Below are positions 60,905 to 64,000 of a stretch of 64,000 nucleotides of DNA, piece by piece. Under the pieces are notes generated by a model, which worked only from the letters and a program-made list of their open reading frames with translations, made no database searches and was not told where the DNA came from. Every line of letters begins with the position of its first letter. Within the stretch, counting starts at the first letter, position 1. Source of the DNA: Rhabditophanes sp. KR3021 (taxonomy: Eukaryota; Nematoda; Chromadorea; Rhabditida; Alloionematidae); assembly GCA_963281155.1 (NCBI GenBank), contig CAUJLY010000003.1, forward strand, positions 3,658,001 to 3,722,000. Direction: 5' to 3'. The position numbers and the translations under genes were made by a program.

Positions 60905-63900
60905 ATGGCTCCAAAAGGCGGAATCACGTTTGATTTGAACAAAACGTTCAATGATTTTGAAGACGATCCCAATGAAGATTTCATTCGTATTCCTATTCCC
61001 GACAGATTTGTCGAATCTGATGTTCAACGTGCTGAACGCTTAAACGATAAAGTTAAAAATGATAGTATTGCTCCAATTCTCGAGCCCATATTTCCCTTGG
61101 ATTTTAAGCCAACTGTTGTTATTGAAGAAGTAACTGGGCGTCCAAACATTATTGTTGGTGATTTGTCCAAATCTGCAATCAGACAATATGTTTCTAACAT
61201 CGTTGGATCGAGACATTCCGAAATTGTCGACTATTTGATTGGTAATTTAGTGTTTTAAGGATTATGATTTATTTTTTAGACGTGTGTGTTGCAAATGTGG
61301 AGGATATTTCTGATTTCGAAGATGTCTCAAGTGCCATTAGTTTTGTTTTCAAGCAATTCGGATGTTCAGAAGAAGAAACAATCAAGCATTGCAGAGTTAT
61401 TATGTTTATGCTTCACGGAACTGAAGTACGTGGATCAGAAAGTACCACCCAATTGAATGCTTATCGTTTGAACATGACAGTTGATATGTCGACCAAAGCC
61501 ATGGTTGCAGATGGAAACGCGTTGTTATGGAAAAAATCTATTCGCGATAACAAACTTATTGACTTGACTAAGTTCCAAAGAAAGCAAGTTAATGAGAAAA
61601 TTATTCCCGTTGAAAATGCTGCCAAGAAGGCTAGAGATTCTATTCGTGCTATGGCAACACAGAGATTTAGTAAACGTGATGCAAAAGGAAATCCATCTGT
61701 GGAAAATGCTACTGACATCAAGATTGAAGGTATTGACATCTCATACGGAACAAAGCACATTCTTCACAACGCCGAGTTTTCACTTGTCTTTGGCAGAAAG
61801 TATGGTCTCGTAGGTGCGTTTTTCAACAAAACAATCAAAATTAAGGTTTTAAAAAATGTGAAATGGTTGACTTTGTTGAACAATACAACCAAAATGAGAA
61901 ATAATTAACGTTTTTGATATGATTAGCTACCTTATCACCCATTTCCGGAAACATATGATGGACTTCTTCGAATGACGGCTTCCCCGAGCCGGTCAGTTGT
62001 GGTATTAGAACGTCAATAAGGATACTCTCAACGTTTTCGGCTACTTCTTTTGAGTGACACTTCATCTTTAATACAATGATTCCCGTATCCCCAAATGACT
62101 TATCATAGGTAACTTCTTTGATAAAGTTTTCCTTTCGGTTGAACCAAAGCCTTGACACATAATCGCTTCTTTTCCGCTCAAACGACGTTTGCAAAGTTTT
62201 GCAGATGCGATGTTGCTCAAATGCTGTGCAGATCGCTTCTTGGTTCCCAAAGAAGTTTCACCAAAGTAATGTTTCTTTAACTCGTTGTAGAACATGTAGA
62301 TTTAGGATTCACTAAGTCCTTCTAGGGGTGGCATATTCAAAGCATTTTTGATCCTTTTAACGTTCAAGACGATATCAAAGAAACATCTAGTAATAGATTA
62401 TGTAATGCAATAATTGAAACTGCAGAGTAGCAGTAGTCAATCCATTCTTGGCATGTTTTAAGACATGACTATTCCCAAGTAAGAACGACGCCAAATCACA
62501 TACTGTTAAGTCAGCCATAGTTTTGAGATCATCAAGAGATGGTTTCCACATATCTTTAGTCTTTTCAAAGACTCTGTTCTTACCAAGTTTTCTCTCAAAA
62601 ACAAGAACATGATATCCTTTAGATGAAAGATTCGTTCGTAGTTTCTATACTTTCTGAAAGCTTGTTGTGGTAGGACATGGTACTTCAGGAGATTTTAGCC
62701 AATAATTAAAGGTACAAAGCTTAGTGCGGTGGAGTTTACACTTATACAAAAAATTTAAAACATGCTATCTTTTATCTTAATATTATAATTTACAAAATGG
62801 TCTTTTAGGAAGAAATGGAATCGGTAAGTGTAGTATGATGTAATTTTAAAATGCAACATATATTTTAGGAAAGACTACTCTTTTGAAAATGATTTCATCC
62901 AAACAATTGGTAATCCCTTCAAATATTTCCATGTTGTCTGTCGAACAAGAAGTCGAAGGAGATGATACACGAGTCATTGACGCTGTACTTGCTTCTGATG
63001 TAAAACGTCAAGGTTTACTAGATGAAGAAGCTTTCATAAATGAGCTCTTGAATAACCCCGATGATAATGTTACGGAAGAAGACAAGGTCAAATTGTCAGA
63101 AAGGTTAAACTATGTCTATTCTGAATTAGAACAGATTGGATCTGATCAAGCACCCAAGGAAGCTGCTTCTATTTTGTTTGGTCTTGGCTTCACTCCTGAA
63201 GAACAACTAAGACCCACGAGCGAATACAGTGGTGGTTGGAGAATGAGGATAGCTCTTGGTAAGTGTTAGGGGGTGTTATAAAGCTTCAAAAACTTCAGAA
63301 TATTCATGGCAGTTGCCTATACACCACAAAGGGACTAAAAAATTAAGAAAAAACACAGTACTTTATAAATAAGGTGTTACACGTAGCTAAATATAAGATA
63401 GTTGGTTTTTGCAAGCCCTCTAGAATTGAAAGCTTCATTCATGACCGTTGCCTGTAAACCAAAGAGGGACTAAGAACATTCAGACACAATACTTTATAAA
63501 TAAGATATTACACGTAACTAAATATGAGATAGTAGTTTGTGAAGTTATCTAGAGTTGAAAGCTTCATTGAAATGGCTCGATTAGGCAAACCTTGTTTGCT
63601 GGGAGGTTTGTAATGAAAGAGCGCCTTCATCAGCAGTTTTATATAGAAGTATTTTGTTACCAAAGGAAAAGCGCCGAAAGGAACAGAAAAATATGATATG
63701 GTCTGCGAAAAATAGTAATCAAATCCAACATAAAAACATTTTATTTAGCAATAATTCATACTAATTGTTTTGTCTAATTTCAGCCAGAGCATTGTTTGTC
63801 AAGCCGCAACTACTTCTTCTCGATGAACCTTCGAATCATTTAGGTATGTTAAAAGAGTTTTAAAGTTTCGACAATATTCCTTTAGATTTCCGTGCCATCT

Positions 63901-64000
63901 TGTGGTTAGAATCAAAATTACAAAACTGGACTGGAACTATCTTCACGGTTTCCCATGATCGTAACTTCCTGAATTCGGTCTGTACCGATATTATCCACAT
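60905..64000 (+). CDS. ABCF3-like ATPase, 3' part outside window
   Basis: Exons 60905-61241, 61280-61813, 62809-62823, 62869-63258, 63784-63843 and 63886 onward; frame continuous to the window edge. Seen: Walker A GRNGIGKT assembled over three exons, ABC signature SGGWRMRIALARAL, Walker B LLLLDEPSNHL, and H-loop VSHD. Before the first ABC domain are an ABCF3-type helical region (KSAIRQYVSNIVG...DYLIDVCVANVEDISDFEDV) and an extra N-terminal ~85 residues (ITFDLNKTFNDFEDD, IPIPDRFVESD) not usual for the family. Known: ABCF3/GCN20 proteins lack membrane domains and act in ribosome/Gcn2 control. Oddities are a 15-nt exon inside Walker A and an antisense element in the 995-bp intron just before it. 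Confidence 0.93.
61814..62808 (-). mobile_element. Family A element in ABCF3 intron (element 13)
   Basis: A 995-bp intron; coding strand is minus, opposite to the host. 5' block at 62700-62760 (complement: GTATAAGTGTAAACTCCACCG, CTTTGTACCTTTAATTATT) matches element 3 with the same 48-nt distance from the splice acceptor. Coding runs from about 62670 down: MSYHNKLSESIETTN, VFERKLGKNRVFEKTKD, DLASFLLGNSHVLK, then 62295-62068 (FYNELKKHYFGETSLGTKK) and 62194-61900 (FIKEVTYDKSFGD, VAENVESILIDVLIPQ, GKPSFEEVHHMF). Several frameshifts and stops break it. This is the most complete family A copy in the window and gives the gene order. Confidence 0.8.
63302..63560 (+). repeat. Direct duplication of about 135 bp in ABCF3 intron
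   Basis: Within the 525-bp intron 63259-63783. Copy one starts at about 63302 and copy two at about 63437, both with ATTCATG, GTTGCCT, GGGACTAA, ACTTTATAAATAAG, TTACACGTA and TAGA-TTGAAAGCTTC in the same order. Identity is imperfect, so the duplication is not recent. Each copy has a TATAAATA box. I see no coding potential, nor a match to the other intron elements. Confidence 0.72.

Overview
This is AT-rich nuclear DNA from an animal. The metazoan signs are a bHLH-PAS factor of the trachealess/NPAS type, a complete RME-8/DNAJC13, a complete Dopey, an inositol-trisphosphate 3-kinase, Aurora kinase and a TTBK-like kinase. Genes are packed on both strands. Ordinary introns are only about 38-60 bp, with GT...TTTTAG or TATAG ends and little polypyrimidine tract. 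Such a compact genome and a divergent TTBK-like kinase would fit a nematode or another small-genome invertebrate, but I cannot fix the phylum from sequence alone.

Layout. 1-1543 (-): TTBK-like kinase, 3' part outside the window. 1643-2664 (-): short Rab geranylgeranyltransferase alpha. 2974-4699 (+): decaying long-chain acyl-CoA synthetase paralogue. 5028-15287 (-): RME-8, reconstructed as nine exons with a continuous frame (2271 aa). 18015-27446 (+): IP3 3-kinase. 28196-28680 (-): glyoxalase I pseudogene. 28958-29540 (+): mitochondrial ribosomal protein bL17m. 30218-32161 (+): Nramp metal transporter. 32589-35734 (-): intact acyl-CoA synthetase. 37272-38136 (+): protein that is about one quarter methionine. 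39086-39842 (+): secreted His/Lys/Thr-rich protein. 40198-40917 (+): unknown reading frame interrupted by a stop. 41211-52208 (-): Dopey, ten exons (2560 aa). 53960-54903 (-): Aurora-like kinase. 55328-56329 (+): bHLH-PAS factor. 56528-57522 (-): unknown protein. About 57920-58292 (+): eL43/RPL37A. 58387-59784 (-): unknown membrane protein. 59955-60351 (-): TAF13. 60905-end (+): ABCF3-like ATPase, cut by the window edge. Most are housekeeping genes; RME-8 and Dopey both act in endosome/Golgi traffic, but nothing else suggests functional clustering.

The most unusual signal is in the introns. Against the background of about 40-60 bp introns, thirteen introns of 247-1169 bp in TTBK, RME-8, IP3K, acyl-CoA synthetase, Dopey and ABCF3 are filled with related repeated sequences. 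Several carry decayed protein-coding fragments of at least two families (called A and B here) that I do not recognise. Wherever orientation can be read, the coding strand is antisense to the host gene, on both host strands. The 5' end of the element lies at the host 3' splice site: in two independent pairs of introns the homologous block starts at the same distance (to within 0-1 nt) from the acceptor. The 3' end usually has AATAAA within about 5-25 nt of the host 5' splice site. This is what one expects if insertion of the element itself created the intron, with splice sites read from its complementary strand (introner-like elements), and it is my main candidate for an undescribed system.
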